Shown piece by piece: positions 6,426 to 7,525 of a DNA stretch of 7,525 nucleotides. The notes under the pieces are model-generated. The model worked only from the letters and a program-made list of their open reading frames with translations. It ran no database searches and was not told where the DNA came from. Within the stretch, counting starts at the first letter, position 1. Every line of letters begins with the position of its first letter. This DNA comes from Pseudomonadota bacterium (GTDB lineage Bacteria > Pseudomonadota > Alphaproteobacteria > Rhodobacterales > Rhodobacteraceae): the NCBI GenBank assembly GCA_027592105.1, contig JAQCLA010000124.1:1-7525 (forward strand). Reading direction: 5' to 3'. The position numbers and the translations under genes were made by a program.

Positions 6426-7525
6426 TCGGCGGCCACCTTGGTCTCGACCGGCACATAGGGGCGCGGCGCATCTGGCACCAATTGGGTCAGCACCTCGGAG
6501 GAGGTCACGACAGAAGGAATGCCCGCACCGGGATGGGTGCCCGCACCGACCAGAAACAGGTTACCGAATTCTTCGGAGATGTTGTGGGGCCGGAACCACG
6601 CCGATTGGAAAATCCGCGGCTCAAGGCTGAAGCCCGCACCATGTGGGCTGAGGTATCGGCTTTCGAAATCGGCGGGCGTCAAGATATGGCTGGCCGACAG
6701 ATGATCCTCAAAGCCCGGCATCAGGTGATCGTTCAACACCTTTGCAAGCCGCTGGCGATAGGTCTCCTGCATCTCGGCCCAATCGACCGAACCCTTGCCA
6801 TGCAGGTTCGGCACAGGGCTGAGCGCATAAAAGGTGTCGTCACCCTCTGGCGCGACCGAGGGATCAGTGACCGAAGGGCGGTGCAGATAGACCGACATGT
6901 CATGGGCCAAATGGCGCTTCATGAAAATGTCGTTGAGCAGCCCCTTGTAGCGCGGCCCGTTCAAAATGGTGTGGTGGCCCACATCGGCCCATTTGCCCTT
7001 GGTCCCCTTGGTGCCGAAATACCAAACGAACAACCCCATCGACCAGCGCGACCGGTTCAGCCGCGCGGGCGTCCAGCGCCGCTTGGCCTGTTTGCGCAAC
7101 AGCCTGTCATAGGTATGGCCGGGATCGGCATTGGACACGATGATATCGGCGGCGATGCGTTCGCCATCGGTGGTGACCACGCCATCGGCTTGGCCTTTTG
7201 TCACGGTGATCTCATCCACCTCGACACCGCGCCGAACGGTGCCGCCCTGATCCTCGATCACGGCGACCATCGCATCGGCCATCGCTTGCACCCCGCCCAT
7301 GGCGTAATGCACCCCGAATTCCTTTTCGAGATGGCTGACCAGGATATACATGGAGGTCACATGGGTCGGATCACCCCCGATAAAGAGCGGGTGAAACGAC
7401 AGTGCCATGCGCAAACGCGGGTCGCGGACACGCGCGCTGGCATGGGCATAGACGGACCGATCGGCCCGCAGCTTCACGAAGCCGGGCAATTCGCGGATCA
7501 GATCCATCAGCTTGTTCATCGGGCG
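6422..7525 (-). CDS. crtI: Phytoene desaturase CrtI, C-terminal 367 residues (partial)
   Basis: The frame is open to the right window edge, so the gene begins outside; the ATG at 7519 is an internal methionine. Bacterial CrtI proteins have about 500-520 aa, so roughly the first 150 residues, with the N-terminal FAD-binding GxGxxG motif, are missing from view. CrtI is an FAD-dependent, membrane-associated enzyme that introduces three or four double bonds into phytoene, giving neurosporene or lycopene. The visible part includes LRMALSFHPLFIGGDP near the beginning, the substrate-domain stretch with NADPGH, and near the end NLFLVGAGTHPGAGIPSV, the C-terminal bacterial phytoene desaturase signature. 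CrtD, a related desaturase, cannot be excluded by sequence alone, but the direct coupling to crtB (4-bp overlap) is the typical crtI place. Whether the enzyme is a three- or four-step desaturase cannot be read from this part. Confidence 0.95.
   Translation of the reverse strand, partial: RPMNKLMDLIRELPGFVKLRADRSVYAHASARVRDPRLRMALSFHPLFIGGDPTHVTSMYILVSHLEKEFGVHYAMGGVQAMADAMVAVIEDQGGTVRRGVEVDEITVTKGQADGVVTTDGERIAADIIVSNADPGHTYDRLLRKQAKRRWTPARLNRSRWSMGLFVWYFGTKGTKGKWADVGHHTILNGPRYKGLLNDIFMKRHLAHDMSVYLHRPSVTDPSVAPEGDDTFYALSPVPNLHGKGSVDWAEMQETYRQRLAKVLNDHLMPGFEDHLSASHILTPADFESRYLSPHGAGFSLEPRIFQSAWFRPHNISEEFGNLFLVGAGTHPGAGIPSVVTSSEVLTQLVPDAPRPYVPVETKVAAE
6433..6439 (-). promoter_or_regulatory. Ribosome binding site of crtB
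   Basis: On the minus strand this reads AAGGTGG, 7 nt before the crtB ATG and inside the last codons of crtI. It supports the ATG at 6425, and with the ATGA overlap it suggests coupled translation of the two enzymes. Confidence 0.55.

Noticed and set aside
5952..6458. 168-codon open frame on the plus strand across crtB
   Set aside because: It is antisense to crtB, whose motifs are all intact; the predicted protein shows no recognisable features.

Overview
The window is a piece of an alphaproteobacterial chromosome, most likely a Rhodobacteraceae (Rhodobacter/Roseobacter group) bacterium able to make carotenoids. The evidence is a GC-rich sequence with strongly GC-biased codon third positions, a rimP-nusA-ylxR-infB arrangement with the alphaproteobacterial fused form of YlxR (YlxR domain plus L7Ae-like domain), and a crtI-crtB-tspO gene string, which is the order known from the photosynthesis gene cluster of Rhodobacter species. 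The genus cannot be fixed from this sequence alone.

Plus strand, 1-4910: a transcription/translation housekeeping operon. It begins with the last 28 codons of rimP (ribosome maturation factor), followed after 5 bp by nusA (transcription elongation/antitermination factor, 536 aa). Next, after 25 bp that carry a strong hairpin over the nusA stop codon, comes ylxR (RNA-binding protein, 210 aa). Its ATGA stop/start overlap leads into infB (translation initiation factor IF2, 835 aa). A textbook intrinsic terminator with a UUCG loop lies at 4882-4910 and closes the operon directly behind infB.

Minus strand, 7525-4909: a carotenoid/tetrapyrrole-linked operon converging on the first. It contains crtI (phytoene desaturase, cut off by the window edge and lacking its N-terminal FAD-binding part), crtB (phytoene synthase, ATGA overlap with crtI) and tspO (TspO/MBR family outer-membrane tryptophan-rich sensory protein, 17 bp after crtB). 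CrtB makes phytoene from two geranylgeranyl diphosphates and CrtI desaturates it. TspO is the porphyrin-binding sensor which, in Rhodobacter, modulates pigment gene expression in response to oxygen.

The two operons meet tail to tail. Only 43 bp separate the infB and tspO stop codons, and this gap is almost entirely the terminator hairpin, whose U-tract also supplies two bases of the tspO stop codon. I found no mobile elements, CRISPR arrays, tRNA or rRNA genes, and no gene-free stretch longer than 45 bp. No candidate for an entirely new system is visible. The points worth checking are the hairpin over the nusA stop, the shared terminator/stop codon, the insertion in the NusA C-terminal repeat, a possible substitution in TspO, and the operon junction itself.
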